NCBI RefSeq assembly: GCF_900169265.1
Contig: NZ_FXYX01000020.1
Span: 1-59,839, forward strand
Source: Brevibacterium iodinum ATCC 49514
GTDB lineage: Bacteria; Actinomycetota; Actinomycetes; Actinomycetales; Brevibacteriaceae
Length of the DNA stretch: 59,839 nt
Direction of reading: 5' to 3'
In this document: piece after piece, positions 11,407 to 20,516 of the stretch
How positions within the stretch are numbered: the first letter of the stretch is position 1
Layout of the letters: every line of letters begins with the position of its first letter
Notes under the pieces: generated by a model
Seen by the model: only the letters and a program-made list of their open reading frames with translations
Told to the model about the DNA's origin: nothing
Databases searched by the model: none
Position numbers and translations under genes: made by a program

Positions 11407-11796
11407 TCAGGCGGCGTCGGTCTTCGCTGCGTTGACGTCAGCAGGAAGAGCGTCCTTGGCGACCTTGACCAGGTGCGCGAAGGTGGCCGAGTCGTTCACG
11501 GCGAGCTCGGCGAGCATGCGACGGTCGACCTCGACTCCAGCGGCCTTGAGACCCTGGATGAAACGGTTGTAGGTCATACCGTTGGCGCGGGCGCCGGCGT
11601 TGATGCGCTGGATCCAGAGACGACGGAAGTCGCCCTTGCGCTTGCGACGGTCACGGTAGCTGTAGACCAGCGAGTGGATGACCTGTTCCTTGGCCTTACG
11701 GTACAGGCGCGAGCGCTGTCCGCGGTAGCCGCTTGCCCGGTCGAGGATGACCCGGCGCTTCTTGTGAGCGTTGACCGCTCTCTTCACACGTGCCAC
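11407..11796 (-). CDS. rplT: 50S ribosomal protein L20
   Basis: A 129-residue L20, an early 23S rRNA-binding protein of the large subunit. The start [15 protein letters not shown] and the core [17 protein letters not shown] and [13 protein letters not shown] are diagnostic. It starts with GTG at 11796 preceded by AAAGGAG. It is the last gene of infC-rpmI-rplT and is followed by a strong hairpin terminator. The C-terminal tail ([11 protein letters not shown]) is slightly longer than in E. coli L20, as is usual in actinobacteria. Confidence 0.98.
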   Translation of the reverse strand: MARVKRAVNAHKKRRVILDRASGYRGQRSRLYRKAKEQVIHSLVYSYRDRRKRKGDFRRLWIQRINAGARANGMTYNRFIQGLKAAGVEVDRRMLAELAVNDSATFAHLVKVAKDALPADVNAAKTDAA

Positions 11797-11883
11797 GTGT
11801 TACTCCTTTAGAAAGTTCGTGTCTGCCGGCGGTGCCGGACTCTGATTCAAGCTGTGGGAGCCGATATCGACTGCCCATGGGGG

Positions 11884-11923
11884 TCCCGGAGACTGTCCGG
11901 GAAGGAAAGACCCAAAAGGGTCT
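11884..11923 (-). promoter_or_regulatory. two small hairpins in the rpmI-rplT spacer
   Basis: TCCCGGA/TCCGGGA (11884-11902, 5-nt loop) and AGACCC/GGGTCT (11908-11923, 4-nt loop) lie in the 126-base spacer directly after the rpmI stop. They could mark mRNA processing or partial termination before rplT. No regulator is implied. Confidence 0.4.
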
Positions 11924-12129
11924 CACCTGCCCTTGAGCTTGCCCAGAAGCTTGCGGGCCATGGCGCGGTCGCCGCCGGTGATCTCCTGGTCGGTGGACAC
12001 GCGGCGCTTACGAGCCGAGGACTTGCCCTCGAACTTGTGCTGGTTGTTCACGCCTTCACGCATGATCTTGCCACTGCCAGTCACGCGCATGCGCTTCTTG
12101 GCGCTGCTGTTCGTCTTCTGCTTCGGCAT
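11923..12129 (-). CDS. rpmI: 50S ribosomal protein L35
   Basis: A 68-residue basic protein, MPKQKTNSSAKKRMRVTGSGK at the N terminus and LLGKLKGR at the C terminus, both typical of L35, a small protein of the large ribosomal subunit. The ATG at 12129 has AAAGGAG upstream. It is the middle gene of the conserved infC-rpmI-rplT cluster; spacers on both sides are about 100-130 bases. Confidence 0.97.
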   Translation of the reverse strand: MPKQKTNSSAKKRMRVTGSGKIMREGVNNQHKFEGKSSARKRRVSTDQEITGGDRAMARKLLGKLKGR

Positions 12130-12229
12130 AGTGCCGTTCTCCTTTGCAATTCGTTGCCCGCGTCAACCGCTGGCAACTACTTCACACGCACAGACCAGGA
12201 CGGACCTGGAACGCGACGTACTTAATTTC

Positions 12230-12859
12230 TCACGCGTCCGGGCGAGCTGCGTTCTTCTCTGCAGCGACCCGATCGCGACGGGACTTCACCTCAGCGGACT
12301 TGCCCTTGGCATCTGCTGATGCTTTCCGGGCCTCCGCCTTGGCGTCAGACTTTGACTTGTGCGGGGCGACGACCATCACCATGTTGCGTCCGTCGACTCG
12401 CGGTGAGGATTCGACGGAGCCGAGGTCGGACACATCCTCGGCCAAGCGGTTGAGCAGCTTGATGCCCATCTCGGGACGGGACTGCTCACGTCCGCGGAAC
12501 ATGATCATGACCTTGACCTTGTCGCCGCCTTCGAGGAAGCGGGTGACGTGGCCCTTCTTCGTCTCGTAATCGTGTTCGTCGATCTTGAGACGGAAGCGGA
12601 TCTCCTTCAGCGCAGTGTTTGCCTGGTTCTTCCGGGCTTCTCTGGCCTTCTGGGCAGATTCGTATTTGAATTTTCCGTAGTCCATGAGCTTGGCTACGGG
12701 TGGCTTCGCCTGCGGGGCTACCTCGACGAGGTCGAGGCCAGCTTCGCCGGCGAGATCGAGTGCCTTGCGAATGGCAACGATACCGACCTGTTCACCGTTG
12801 GGTCCGACCAACCGGACCTCGGGAACCCGAATCCGGTCATTGATGCGCGTCTCGCTGAT
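12230..12859 (-). CDS. infC: translation initiation factor IF-3, apparent ATC start
   Basis: IF-3 binds the 30S subunit and checks the start codon. The N-domain ([21 protein letters not shown]), the linker helix and the C-domain ([15 protein letters not shown]) are complete, with an actinobacterial Lys/Ala-rich tail. No ATG, GTG or TTG lies in frame at the family's usual start. An AAAAGGAG sits seven bases before ATC at 12859, where the family homology begins (ATC AGC GAG ACG). That start gives 209 residues. Rare start codons (AUU in E. coli infC) allow IF-3 to repress its own translation, so ATC here fits autoregulation. A frame upstream continues to a GTG at 12940 but reads through a terminator hairpin. 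Confidence 0.93.
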   Translation of the reverse strand: MSETRINDRIRVPEVRLVGPNGEQVGIVAIRKALDLAGEAGLDLVEVAPQAKPPVAKLMDYGKFKYESAQKAREARKNQANTALKEIRFRLKIDEHDYETKKGHVTRFLEGGDKVKVMIMFRGREQSRPEMGIKLLNRLAEDVSDLGSVESSPRVDGRNMVMVVAPHKSKSDAKAEARKASADAKGKSAEVKSRRDRVAAEKNAARPDA

Positions 12860-12897
12860 GTGTTCACTCCTTTTGCTCAAATGTGGTCGTGACAACG

Positions 12898-12932
12898 AAA
12901 AAGGCTCCCGTTGACACATGCCAAGGGAGCCT
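12898..12932 (-). promoter_or_regulatory. terminator-like attenuator hairpin in the infC leader
   Basis: Read on the minus strand, AGGCTCCC (12932-12925), a 15-nt loop and GGGAGCCT (12909-12902) form a perfect 8-bp stem running into a T-tract (TTTT, 12901-12898). This is a Rho-independent terminator shape about 40 bases before the infC start. No minus-strand gene ends upstream of it (the nearest upstream gene, at 13159, is on the plus strand), so it most likely regulates infC-rpmI-rplT rather than ending another transcript. Confidence 0.65.
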
Positions 12933-13158
12933 GCACACACGAGCAGTACGGTAGACGTACGTTCGGTGAATACACCTCGATCTGCACCCGATCAGACTAT
13001 GCCTGACGGACAGATCTTTGGACCCGATCGCTCTTCGCGATCAAGGTGGGAGACAGACTCCGCTTCGCACCAGCTACCAGTGTACTACGCTTCATGACTC
13101 TTCGCACATCGAGGCCCTGGTGTGATCGCCGCATTGATTTATATGTCAAGCTTATGGC

Positions 13159-13530
13159 ATGAGTTCTGAAGAATCCGTTCCCGCCGAGGCGATCGCCGAC
13201 GTTACGCGCGACATCGCCGAGGTCCCCGCTGTCGAGGTCATCACCTCCAGCGCCGTTCACCTCATGTCCGCTGCCGCCGTCAAGTGCGGCCTGGCCGAGG
13301 ACACCGCCGAAGGTCGCGGCGCCGACCTGCAGGACCTCGACGAGGCCCGCAAGCTCATCACCGCACTGGCCGGCTTCGTCACCGGTGCCGCCACCGTGAT
13401 CGGCGACCACCATGCCCGCCCGCTGCGCGATGGACTGCGCAGCCTGCAGCTGGCCTTCCGCGAGGCCTCGGAGATTCCCGACGCCCCCGGCGAAGGCCCC
13501 GGAGAGAAGTTCACCGGCCCCGTCCGCTGA
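13159..13530 (+). CDS. DUF1844 domain-containing protein
   Basis: A 123-residue protein with the DUF1844 helical core (EVITSSAVHLMSAAAVKCGLAE ... DLDEARKLITALAGFV). DUF1844 genes are commonly found beside infC in actinobacteria, as here, where it is divergent from the infC operon. Function is unknown; the family is small, helical and cytoplasmic. Start ATG 13159. The acidic N terminus (SSEESVPAEAIADVTRD) and the Gly/Pro-rich C-terminal end look unstructured. Confidence 0.85.
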   Translation: MSSEESVPAEAIADVTRDIAEVPAVEVITSSAVHLMSAAAVKCGLAEDTAEGRGADLQDLDEARKLITALAGFVTGAATVIGDHHARPLRDGLRSLQLAFREASEIPDAPGEGPGEKFTGPVR

Positions 13531-13556
13531 CACTCCCCCGCTGACCGTTCGCACCG

Positions 13557-13583
13557 CGGCCCTCGACCATCGATCGGGGGCCG
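13557..13583 (+). terminator. terminator after the DUF1844 gene
   Basis: Arms CGGCCCTCG (13557-13565) and CGGGGGCCG (13575-13583), 9 bp with one G-U pair and a 9-nt loop, followed by TTGTCGT, 27 bases after the stop. Confidence 0.6.
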
Positions 13584-13597
13584 TTGTCGTATTCGCA

Positions 13598-13909
13598 TTC
13601 ACCGAGCCGGCCGGCGGTATCGCACCGGCATCAAATCCGACACTGGCCGAGATCGCCGACTTCACCTCTGACATCTTGGGGAAGAAGCGCAAGCGCCCGG
13701 TCTCGGTGCCACGCTGGGCGACCCGTGCCATCGGTGCGTTCGAACGCTCCTTCTACGAGCTCAACGCTCTGGCCCCGATCTGGTACGAACCTTGCGTCAT
13801 CTCCTCCAGCGAGTTGGCAGAGAAGGTCGGCATGACCGACTGGCGCGAGGGCGTGCGGCAGATGCTCGCCGCGGAAACGTCTGAGACTCCTGCACGGCAG
13901 CCTCGGTGA
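13598..13909 (+). pseudogene. C-terminal remnant of an NAD(P)-dependent epimerase/dehydratase
   Basis: After the DUF1844 terminator a frame ending at TGA 13909 carries about 100 residues that read like the C-terminal third of an SDR-type epimerase (NPTLAEIADFTSDILGKK ... VSVPRWATRAIGAFER ... SSELAEKVGMTDWREGVRQML). No nucleotide-binding N-terminal part or start signal is present, so it is a decayed remnant. The upstream extension of the same frame overlaps the DUF1844 gene and is not family-like. The left edge is approximate. The assignment to the epimerase family is from overall resemblance only. Confidence 0.5.
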
Positions 13910-13921
13910 GCGAACGAGGCC

Positions 13922-15558
13922 TCACAGCCGGATCCCGTTGCCCGGGCCCAGCGGCAGGTCGAAAAGGAACCAGATGCCCAGCAGCACTGCCCAGGCCAGC
14001 CAGAACGGGATGACGAATGGGAACATCCGAGAGATGACCGTGCCCAGCCCGGCGTTCGGCTCATACCGGCGGACGAGACCGAGCAGCACGATCATGTACG
14101 GATTGAGCGGGGTGATGACCTGCGTGGCCGAGTCACCGACGCGGAAACCGGCCTGGATGAACGCCGGTTCGTAGCCGAGCAGGGAGAAGAGCGGGACGAA
14201 CACGGCGGCCATGAGCGTCCACATCGACGATCCTGAGATGATGAACAGATTGAGCAGGCTGGCCAGGAGCATGAAGCCGATGACCGCAGCGAACCCGGTC
14301 AGCCCGATCGCCTCAAGCCCCGACGCACCTGCGACGGCGATCCACGAACCGATGCCCGTCCAGTTGAACAGGGCGATGAACTGCCCGAGGATGAACGCGA
14401 GAATGAGGAACGACATCATGTCGATGATCGACTGACTCATCATCTTCACGAGGTCGTTCATCGACCTCACGGTGTGCACGACGATGCCGTAGACGACACC
14501 CATGAGCATGAAGTAGGCGAAGACGATGAACACGATCGACGACAGCAGTGGGGACTCCGGGAGGAAGCCGCCGTCCTCGTTCCGCCATGGTGAGTTCGGG
14601 ATGAGTACGGAGAACAGGATCACCGCGGTCAGCAGCAGTGCCGCCACGAGCGACCAGATCAGTCCGCGTTTCTCCTCCGGCTCGAGTTCGGCCTTGATCT
14701 CGGTGGCATCGTCCTCGCCGGAATCATCTGACGTCGCCGAGGCGTCCCCGTAGGGGCTGTCGGGTGCTTGGTATTCGCGGGCCAGGCCGCTCGACGAGGC
14801 ATTCGCGTATTCGCGGGGCACTCCCTTGCGCACCATGTTCGGTTCGATGAGCCGATCGATGATGAAGCCGGCGATGACGGCCAGAACGATCGACGAGGCG
14901 ATGTTGAAATAGTAGTTCGAGACCGGGTTGACCGCGGTGTAGTCGGTGTTCGGCAGGGTCTCCATCACCGAGGTGGTGATCCCGGCGAACAGAGCGTCGA
15001 GGCTCGTGGGGACGATCGACGTCGAATAGCCGGCACCGGTGGCGGCGAACCCGCCGATGAGCCCGGCCATCGGATGCCGTCCTGCCGCTTTGAACACGAG
15101 CGCAGCCAAAGGCGCGATGATGACGAACGCCGAGTCGGCCATGATCGACCCGACCACCCCGACGAAGCCGACAGCATACGGCAGCAGCCACTTCGGGCTC
15201 TTGCCGAAGGCGATCCGGACGGCCGCGGCGAGCATTCCCGACTTCTCGGCCACACCGACGGCAAGGAGAATCGGCAGCACCGTGGCCAGGGGCGGGAACC
15301 CGATGTAGTTGTCGCCCATCGTCGTGGTCAGCCACGACAGGCCCTCCCCGGTGAACAGGCCCTTGATCGCGATGGTCTCGTCGCCGCCGGGAATGGCCAC
15401 GGTGACATGGCCATGGCCATGGCCGTGGAGACGAGACCGGTGATGATGGAGAGCCCGAGGAACAGTGTGAACGGTTCGGGCAGCTTGTTTCCGATGCGTT
15501 CGATCCAGTCCAGCGTGCGCTGGCCGAAACCGACTTTCCCATCTGCCGTCGTCGACAT
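13922..15558 (-). pseudogene. abgT: AbgT-family transporter, frameshifted by one missing base
   Basis: AbgT proteins import p-aminobenzoyl-glutamate or export sulfonamides. The N-terminal part starts at ATG 15558 (MSTTADGKVGFGQRTLDWIERIGNKLP) with AAGGA upstream and stays in frame to about 15405 (GLVSTAMAMAMS). The rest of the transporter (VAIPGGDETIAIKG onward, at least ten membrane helices, ending at 13922) is in another frame. The span is 1637 bases, one short of a multiple of three; a single base near 15401-15408 would restore a 545-residue protein. A hydrophilic acidic loop lies mid-protein (YGDASATSDDSGEDDATE). It is next to an AbgB-like peptidase. This may be a real mutation or a sequencing error. 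Confidence 0.8.
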
Positions 15559-15607
15559 GAGCGGTCCTTCTCTTCGATGGCGCGGGTCTGGGTGCGGCGG
15601 GACGGTC

Positions 15608-16954
15608 TCAGTCGAAGAAGTGCTCGACATCGATCGCTCCGCCGTCGCGGGCGAATTCTTCGGTCACCTCGGCGGCGAGGGCGTCGTCGACGAGGAAGTC
15701 CAGGGCGGTGCACGCAAGACCGTAGGCTGCGTCGAGCGCCGCAGTTTCGGCGGCAGGGGTCCTGGCGGCTGCGGCGAATTCACGGGTGTGCAGGGCCACC
15801 TCGGCGTCGGCGGTCTTGATGAGCGGATGGATGCCGGGAATCCTGTAGGAGACGTTGCCGAAGTCCGTGGACGCAGCGATCGATTCGTCGAGGACGCCAG
15901 CGGGCAGCGGCCGGCGCCCGCGGGTCTGTTCGTGTTCTGCCCAACGGGCGGTCAGCGCCTGGTTCGTGCGCACTGGCAGGGACGGCGGATGTTCATCCCA
16001 GTCGACGGTGACTCCGGTTCCGGTCATGAGCGCGGCACCCTTCGCCGCGTCCTCGACTCGGTCGGAGAGCTCTTTGAGCGTTTCGGGGAACTTCGAACGG
16101 ACGTAGCACTGCACGGTGGCGGTTTCGGTGATGATCGACGGCCTCGTTCCGCCGTCGGTGATGACCGCGTGCAGGCGGGAGATCGGCGGCATCTGCTGCC
16201 GCATCAGGCCGAGCCCCTGATAGAAGAGGTTCGCCGCGTCGAGGGCGTTGCGCCCCATGAACGGCTGCGCCGAGGCGTGGGCGGCGACCCCTGAGTACGT
16301 GACCTTGAGCAGGCGGCGTCCCAGCCACACCTGGTCGGCGCAGTCGTATCCGTAGCTGTGGACCATGATGGCCGCGTCGATGCCGTCGAACGCGCCGGCG
16401 CGGGCCATGACCTCTTTGCCCGAATGACCTTCTTCGGCCGGGGTGCCCAGCAGCACGACGGTGCCCGGCACGGCGTCGGGGTCTTTCTCGTATAAGGCAT
16501 GGAGGGCGAGGAAGGCACCGACTCCGGCAGTGGCGATGATGTTGTGTCCGCACGCATGCCCGATCTCGGGCAGGGCATCGTATTCGGCGAGGATCGCGAT
16601 CGTGCGACCGTGACCGGATCCCGTCGTCGCCCGCAACGTCGTCTTCACACCGTAGAGGCCGGTCTCGACGTCGACTCCGTGATTCTTCAGCACCGAGGCG
16701 ATCGCTGCGACCGAATCGAACTCTTCGAACGCGGTCTCTGCGAGGTCATGGATGGTGTGGAGCAGGCCCGTGAGGTCGCCTTCCGCAGCGTCGAGGCCAG
16801 CGGCGATGCCGGACCGGCTCGTCTCCGGGGCACCGGTGAAGTCGGAGGCCCACTCGGCGGCCTGCCCGGCTCGAGCTCGGGTCTGTCGAGCCATCTCGTC
16901 GAGGTAGCTGTCGTCCGGTGCGGTCGAGTGGCCGAGGTCACGGATTTCGCTCAT
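15608..16954 (-). CDS. M20 family amidohydrolase (AbgB-like)
   Basis: A 448-residue zinc peptidase/amidohydrolase. The metal-binding motif HACGHN is at residues 133-138, and LLGTPAEEGHSGK follows near 170, as in M20D and AbgB enzymes, which hydrolyse p-aminobenzoyl-glutamate or N-acyl amino acids. A dimerisation lid domain is evident from about residue 215 to 330. It lies 49 bases upstream of an AbgT-type transporter on the same strand, matching abgB-abgT pairs and suggesting import and hydrolysis of a folate breakdown product or related aroyl amino acid. No abgA partner gene is present, so substrate and oligomer may differ from E. coli. Confidence 0.82.
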   Translation of the reverse strand: MSEIRDLGHSTAPDDSYLDEMARQTRARAGQAAEWASDFTGAPETSRSGIAAGLDAAEGDLTGLLHTIHDLAETAFEEFDSVAAIASVLKNHGVDVETGLYGVKTTLRATTGSGHGRTIAILAEYDALPEIGHACGHNIIATAGVGAFLALHALYEKDPDAVPGTVVLLGTPAEEGHSGKEVMARAGAFDGIDAAIMVHSYGYDCADQVWLGRRLLKVTYSGVAAHASAQPFMGRNALDAANLFYQGLGLMRQQMPPISRLHAVITDGGTRPSIITETATVQCYVRSKFPETLKELSDRVEDAAKGAALMTGTGVTVDWDEHPPSLPVRTNQALTARWAEHEQTRGRRPLPAGVLDESIAASTDFGNVSYRIPGIHPLIKTADAEVALHTREFAAAARTPAAETAALDAAYGLACTALDFLVDDALAAEVTEEFARDGGAIDVEHFFD

Positions 16955-17000
16955 GGGTCACAAGCATAGGTGCCCTGCCGATCTGACACGCCAGGAACGG

Positions 17001-17837
17001 TCAGAATTCGACGAGGCGGATGGCCAGAGAGTCGATCTTCGCCACAAGGTCCTCGTCGCCGGCGACGGCTTCCTGGAACCGGCGCACCTCCTCCGGCGGC
17101 ACCTCGGACTCGACGCCGAGTGTGATGCCGAGCTCCGGCCCACCGAGGTGGACGCTGTCGCTGCCGGGGCTCACCCCGATTCGAGACAACCAGGGGAAGG
17201 ACTCGGCGATGGCACGCAGTCGCTGGGCCACCTCGGCGTCGGCCCAGGACGGAGTCCACGGCTGGGACTGCACGAACGCGAACATGGCCGGGCGGCGCAG
17301 CAGGAACGAGGACTCGGCCCCAGGGTCGAGGACGACGAGCTGGGACTCGGCCTCGATCGCCCCGAGGACGAGCCGTTCGGACTCGATCGGGACGGGACGG
17401 GCATCGGAATGCCACGCGGTCAGCGGCGGGATTCCGGAGAATCCCGGGGTGCACTCTCGTCCGTCATCGGCCTGGAGGCGAACCATCGCCATCTCCGAGG
17501 AATTGTCGGCCATGAGACCGTTCTCTCCGACCTCGTGATCGAGAACCATCGGCACGATCGGGGCATAGAGCCTGGCCCCGGACAGGGCTTGGACGACCCG
17601 TTGGTGTGCGGCCGGATCCAGGGGTGCCTGAGCGGCCTGGGTCATGGACTCCAGCAGAGCCGCATCCGCCAGCCCCGTGTCGCCGGAGAACGGGTTGGGT
17701 TTGAGATCCCGGCCCTCCCACGCCTGACCGGCGGAATCCGCCGGAGCGTGGGCCTCGCCTGCCCGGGCATCAGACGCGGAGGACCGGGGACCGCCCGGCC
17801 CATGCGGCTGGCCCGGATCGTGCGAGTGCGTGCTCAC
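17001..17837 (-). CDS. SseB family protein
   Basis: A 278-residue protein with an SseB-like N-terminal domain (ARLYAPIVPMVLDHEVGENGLMADNSSEMAMVRLQADDGRECTPGFSG summarised; FSGIPPLTAWHSDARPVP). It follows hisA, a frequent actinobacterial arrangement, and its GTG start at 17837 is only four bases after the hisA stop, so it belongs to the his operon. The first 60 residues (HSHDPGQPHGPGGP) are low-complexity. Molecular function of these SseB relatives is unknown; they are not the virulence translocon protein of the same name. Confidence 0.8.
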   Translation of the reverse strand: MSTHSHDPGQPHGPGGPRSSASDARAGEAHAPADSAGQAWEGRDLKPNPFSGDTGLADAALLESMTQAAQAPLDPAAHQRVVQALSGARLYAPIVPMVLDHEVGENGLMADNSSEMAMVRLQADDGRECTPGFSGIPPLTAWHSDARPVPIESERLVLGAIEAESQLVVLDPGAESSFLLRRPAMFAFVQSQPWTPSWADAEVAQRLRAIAESFPWLSRIGVSPGSDSVHLGGPELGITLGVESEVPPEEVRRFQEAVAGDEDLVAKIDSLAIRLVEF

Positions 17838-17841
17838 AGAC

Positions 17842-18579
17842 TCACCGTCCTGCGACGTCGAGGGCTTCTTCCAGAGTGAACTTGCCGGCGTAGAGTGCCT
17901 TGCCCACGATCGCCGAGTCGACGCCGAAGGGCACCAGCTCACGAAGGGCTCGCAAGTCGTCGAGGCTCGAGACTCCGCCGGAGGCGACGATCGGAGAGTC
18001 CGTCTTCTGCGCGAGGTCCTTGAGCAGGTCGACATTGGGACCCTGCAGGGTGCCGTCCTTGCGCACATCGGTGACGACGTAGCGGGAGCAGCCGGCGGCT
18101 TCCAGGGTGGCGAGGACTTCGTAGAGGTCGCCGCCGTCCTTCGTCCAGCCGCGAGCGGCCAGGGTGGTTCCGCGCACGTCGAGGCCGATGGCGACCTGGT
18201 CGCCGAAGCGCGAGATCATCTCGGCCGTCCACTCGGGATTCTCCAGGGCGGCGGTGCCGATGTTGACACGTTCGGCTCCCGTGTCGAGTGCACGTTCGAG
18301 GCTTTCGGTGTCACGGATGCCCCCGGAGAGTTCGACCTTGATCCCCAAGGCCTTGACGACCTGGTTGAGCAGATCCGAGTTCGATCCGCGTCCGAAGGCG
18401 GCATCGAGGTCGACGAGGTGGATCCATTCGGCGCCGCGGCTCTCGAAGTCCTGAGCGGCGTCGATGGGTGAACCGTAGTCGGTTTCGGTTCCGGCTTCGC
18501 CCTGGACGAGGCGGACGGCCTTGCCATCGGCGACGTCGACGGCGGGGAGGAGGACCAGCTTGTTCGAACTGTCTGTCAT
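17842..18579 (-). CDS. hisA: 1-(5-phosphoribosyl)-5-[(5-phosphoribosylamino)methylideneamino]imidazole-4-carboxamide isomerase
   Basis: The ProFAR isomerase of histidine synthesis, a 245-residue TIM barrel. The first catalytic Asp is D15 in [18 protein letters not shown]; the second lies in [14 protein letters not shown]. Phosphate-binding segments VELSGGIRD and [13 protein letters not shown] are intact. In many actinobacteria this protein (PriA) also does the TrpF step; the window cannot show whether a separate trpF exists. The ATG at 18579 has AAAGGT upstream; an in-frame extension reaching 18837 overlaps hisH and is not family-like. It is downstream of hisH with a 58-base gap. Confidence 0.95.
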   Translation of the reverse strand: MTDSSNKLVLLPAVDVADGKAVRLVQGEAGTETDYGSPIDAAQDFESRGAEWIHLVDLDAAFGRGSNSDLLNQVVKALGIKVELSGGIRDTESLERALDTGAERVNIGTAALENPEWTAEMISRFGDQVAIGLDVRGTTLAARGWTKDGGDLYEVLATLEAAGCSRYVVTDVRKDGTLQGPNVDLLKDLAQKTDSPIVASGGVSSLDDLRALRELVPFGVDSAIVGKALYAGKFTLEEALDVAGR

Positions 18580-18637
18580 TGTGACCTTTCTGCCAGGGTG
18601 CCACGGGGTTTGAGGCAACCATAGTCGGTGTGCTCGG

Positions 18638-19324
18638 TCAGGAGCTGAGTGAGTCTGTGGGGTTGGTGCCGGTGCTGCCGGAACCGCTGCCCGGACCGCT
18701 GCCCGGACTGCTGTCGGCGGCGAACGAGGCGAGCCAGTTGCGCAGGAGCTTGGCGCCAGCCTCGGCGGATTTCTCGGGATGGAACTGTGCTGCCCAGGTG
18801 GTTCCGTCTTCGACAGCGGCGATGAAGTCATTGCCATGGCGGGCGGTCGTCACCGTCGCGTTCGCCGGCGGCTCGGTTGCGGCGTAGGAGTGGACGAAGT
18901 AGAAGCGTTCGTCGCCGATGCCGTCGAACATGGCCGAGTCTGCGGGAGCGTTGACCTTCGACCATCCCATATGCGGGATGACCGGCGCTTCGAGGCCGGT
19001 GACGGCTCCGGGCCACAGACCGATGCCCTCGGTCTTGACTCCGTGTTCGACTCCGCGGGCGAAGAACACCTGAAGGCCGACGCAGATGCCGAGCAGCGGT
19101 CGCCCCTGTTCGTGGCGTGCCCGGATGAGGTCGACTCCCCCGACGTTCTCCAGTCCGGCCATCACTGCCGAAAACGCGCCGACGCCGGGGACCAGCAGTC
19201 CGTCGGAGTCGTTGATGACATCGTGATCGGCCGTGAGCGTGACCTCGGCACCGGCCGCGGCGACCGCTCGGACGGCGGAGCGGACGTTTCCGGCACCGTA
19301 GTCAAGGACGGCGACAGTCGTCAT
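18638..19324 (-). CDS. hisH: imidazole glycerol phosphate synthase subunit HisH
   Basis: The glutaminase subunit that feeds ammonia to HisF. It is a 228-residue class I glutamine amidotransferase with the nucleophile C81 in [12 protein letters not shown] and the His-Glu pair H182/E184 in FHPEKS. The start ATG 19324 overlaps the stop of the upstream membrane-protein gene (ATGA). The C-terminal tail is a Gly/Ser/Pro-rich run ([13 protein letters not shown]) beyond the usual family end. The partner hisF is not in this window. Confidence 0.95.
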   Translation of the reverse strand: MTTVAVLDYGAGNVRSAVRAVAAAGAEVTLTADHDVINDSDGLLVPGVGAFSAVMAGLENVGGVDLIRARHEQGRPLLGICVGLQVFFARGVEHGVKTEGIGLWPGAVTGLEAPVIPHMGWSKVNAPADSAMFDGIGDERFYFVHSYAATEPPANATVTTARHGNDFIAAVEDGTTWAAQFHPEKSAEAGAKLLRNWLASFAADSSPGSGPGSGSGSTGTNPTDSLSS

Positions 19325-19923
19325 CGCTTCGCCCCCTTGCTCAGCACCGACCAGATCCTCCACAGAGAGAACCCGAGGACGATGGCTCCGAGTGCGGCGA
19401 CGACCCAGGCGATGGTGTTCCCGCCGAGGGCCAGGGCGATACCGAAGGCCACGACGAGCCCGGCAAGCACGGCGGCGATGATCCACAGCAGTGCGGTGCG
19501 TGCCCTGGCGGCCCGGCCCGGGCTCATCGTGGCCGCGCTGGCCTGCAGCTTCGTCATCGAGTCGGTTCTGATGCTGCCTTCGACGTCATCTGCGGCAACG
19601 GTTTCGAGCAGCAGTCCCTCGAGCACATCGGGCAGGTTCTTCAGCGCCAGTCCGGCCGGCACATCGGATTCTCGGGCGCCGTGGCGGAAGTGGCCGGCGT
19701 CGATCTGCTCTTCGCTGCGCACGAGGAGGAGGACCTCATGTTTGCCCGCGAGCTTCGAGATCGCCGCGGCCGCCTCGTTGCCGGCTTTGACATCCGTGTC
19801 GGCGAGCACGATTCCGCTGAACTCGCCGATCGGCACGATGGTGCCGGAGATGTTCGACAGCACGCACGCGGCGGCCAGCTGTTGGGCGGCCCCGAACGGG
19901 GTCACGATGACGGTCGTGCTCAC
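19321..19923 (-). CDS. two-helix membrane protein inside the his operon
   Basis: A 200-residue protein of unknown function. Residues 1-120 look like a soluble alpha/beta domain ([36 protein letters not shown]), followed by two predicted membrane helices at about 143-165 and 171-191 and a basic end (SKGAKR). The GTG start at 19923 overlaps the hisB stop and its own stop overlaps the hisH start, so it is translationally coupled on both sides and must be co-expressed with histidine genes. No enzymatic motif is visible. It is not one of the known histidine biosynthesis enzymes. Confidence 0.75.
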   Translation of the reverse strand: MSTTVIVTPFGAAQQLAAACVLSNISGTIVPIGEFSGIVLADTDVKAGNEAAAAISKLAGKHEVLLLVRSEEQIDAGHFRHGARESDVPAGLALKNLPDVLEGLLLETVAADDVEGSIRTDSMTKLQASAATMSPGRAARARTALLWIIAAVLAGLVVAFGIALALGGNTIAWVVAALGAIVLGFSLWRIWSVLSKGAKR

Positions 19924-20516
19924 AGGACTCCCTTGGTGCTGGGAACGGAGTTGTTGCGCGGATCGGTTTCGACGGCTTCGCGCAGCGCGCGGGCGAAGGC
20001 CTTGAACTCGGCTTCGACGATGTGGTGCGGGTCGCGGCCGCGCACCAGGTCGAGGTGGACGGTCAGTCCGCCGTTGAAGGCGATCGATTCCAGCGAGTGG
20101 GAGGTCATCGAACCGGTGAAGTGGCCGCCGATGAGGTGGTACTGCTGGCCTTCGGGCTCGCCTTCGTGGACGAAGTAGGGGCGACCCGAGACGTCGACGA
20201 CGCACTGGGCCAAGGCCTCGTCCAGCGGCACGGCGGCGAAGCCGTAGCGGCGGATGCCGACCTTGTCGCCGAGTGCTTCGCGCAGGGTCTGGCCGAGCAC
20301 GATCGAGGTGTCTTCGACGGTGTGGTGGACGTCGATGTGCGTGTCGCCGGTGGCGGTGATGTCGAGGTCGATCATCGAGTGCTTCGACAGGGCGGTGAGC
20401 ATATGGTCGAAGAACGGCACGGAAGTCGAGATGTTCGAGGAGCCGGTGCCGTCGAGGTTGACGGACACGGACACCGTGGACTCGGACGTGGTGCGTGAGT
20501 TCTGGGCCTGCCTCAT
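19920..20516 (-). CDS. hisB: imidazoleglycerol-phosphate dehydratase
   Basis: The monofunctional HisB dehydratase, 198 residues, sixth step of histidine synthesis. The paired metal-binding motifs typical of the family are present: [14 protein letters not shown] with the nearby IRRYG, and [13 protein letters not shown] near the C terminus. No phosphatase domain is fused. Its ATG at 20516 overlaps the hisC stop by four bases. Confidence 0.96.
   Translation of the reverse strand: MRQAQNSRTTSESTVSVSVNLDGTGSSNISTSVPFFDHMLTALSKHSMIDLDITATGDTHIDVHHTVEDTSIVLGQTLREALGDKVGIRRYGFAAVPLDEALAQCVVDVSGRPYFVHEGEPEGQQYHLIGGHFTGSMTSHSLESIAFNGGLTVHLDLVRGRDPHHIVEAEFKAFARALREAVETDPRNNSVPSTKGVL

Noticed and set aside
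12997..13731. A 244-codon minus-strand frame upstream of infC
   Set aside because: It overlaps the DUF1844 gene and has no start signal or recognisable domain; if real it would supply an upstream gene for the infC leader terminator, so I checked it and found no support.
15406..15423. GGCCAT triple repeat in abgT as a phase-variation switch
   Set aside because: The unit is six bases, so copy-number change cannot shift the frame; the break is a separate single base.
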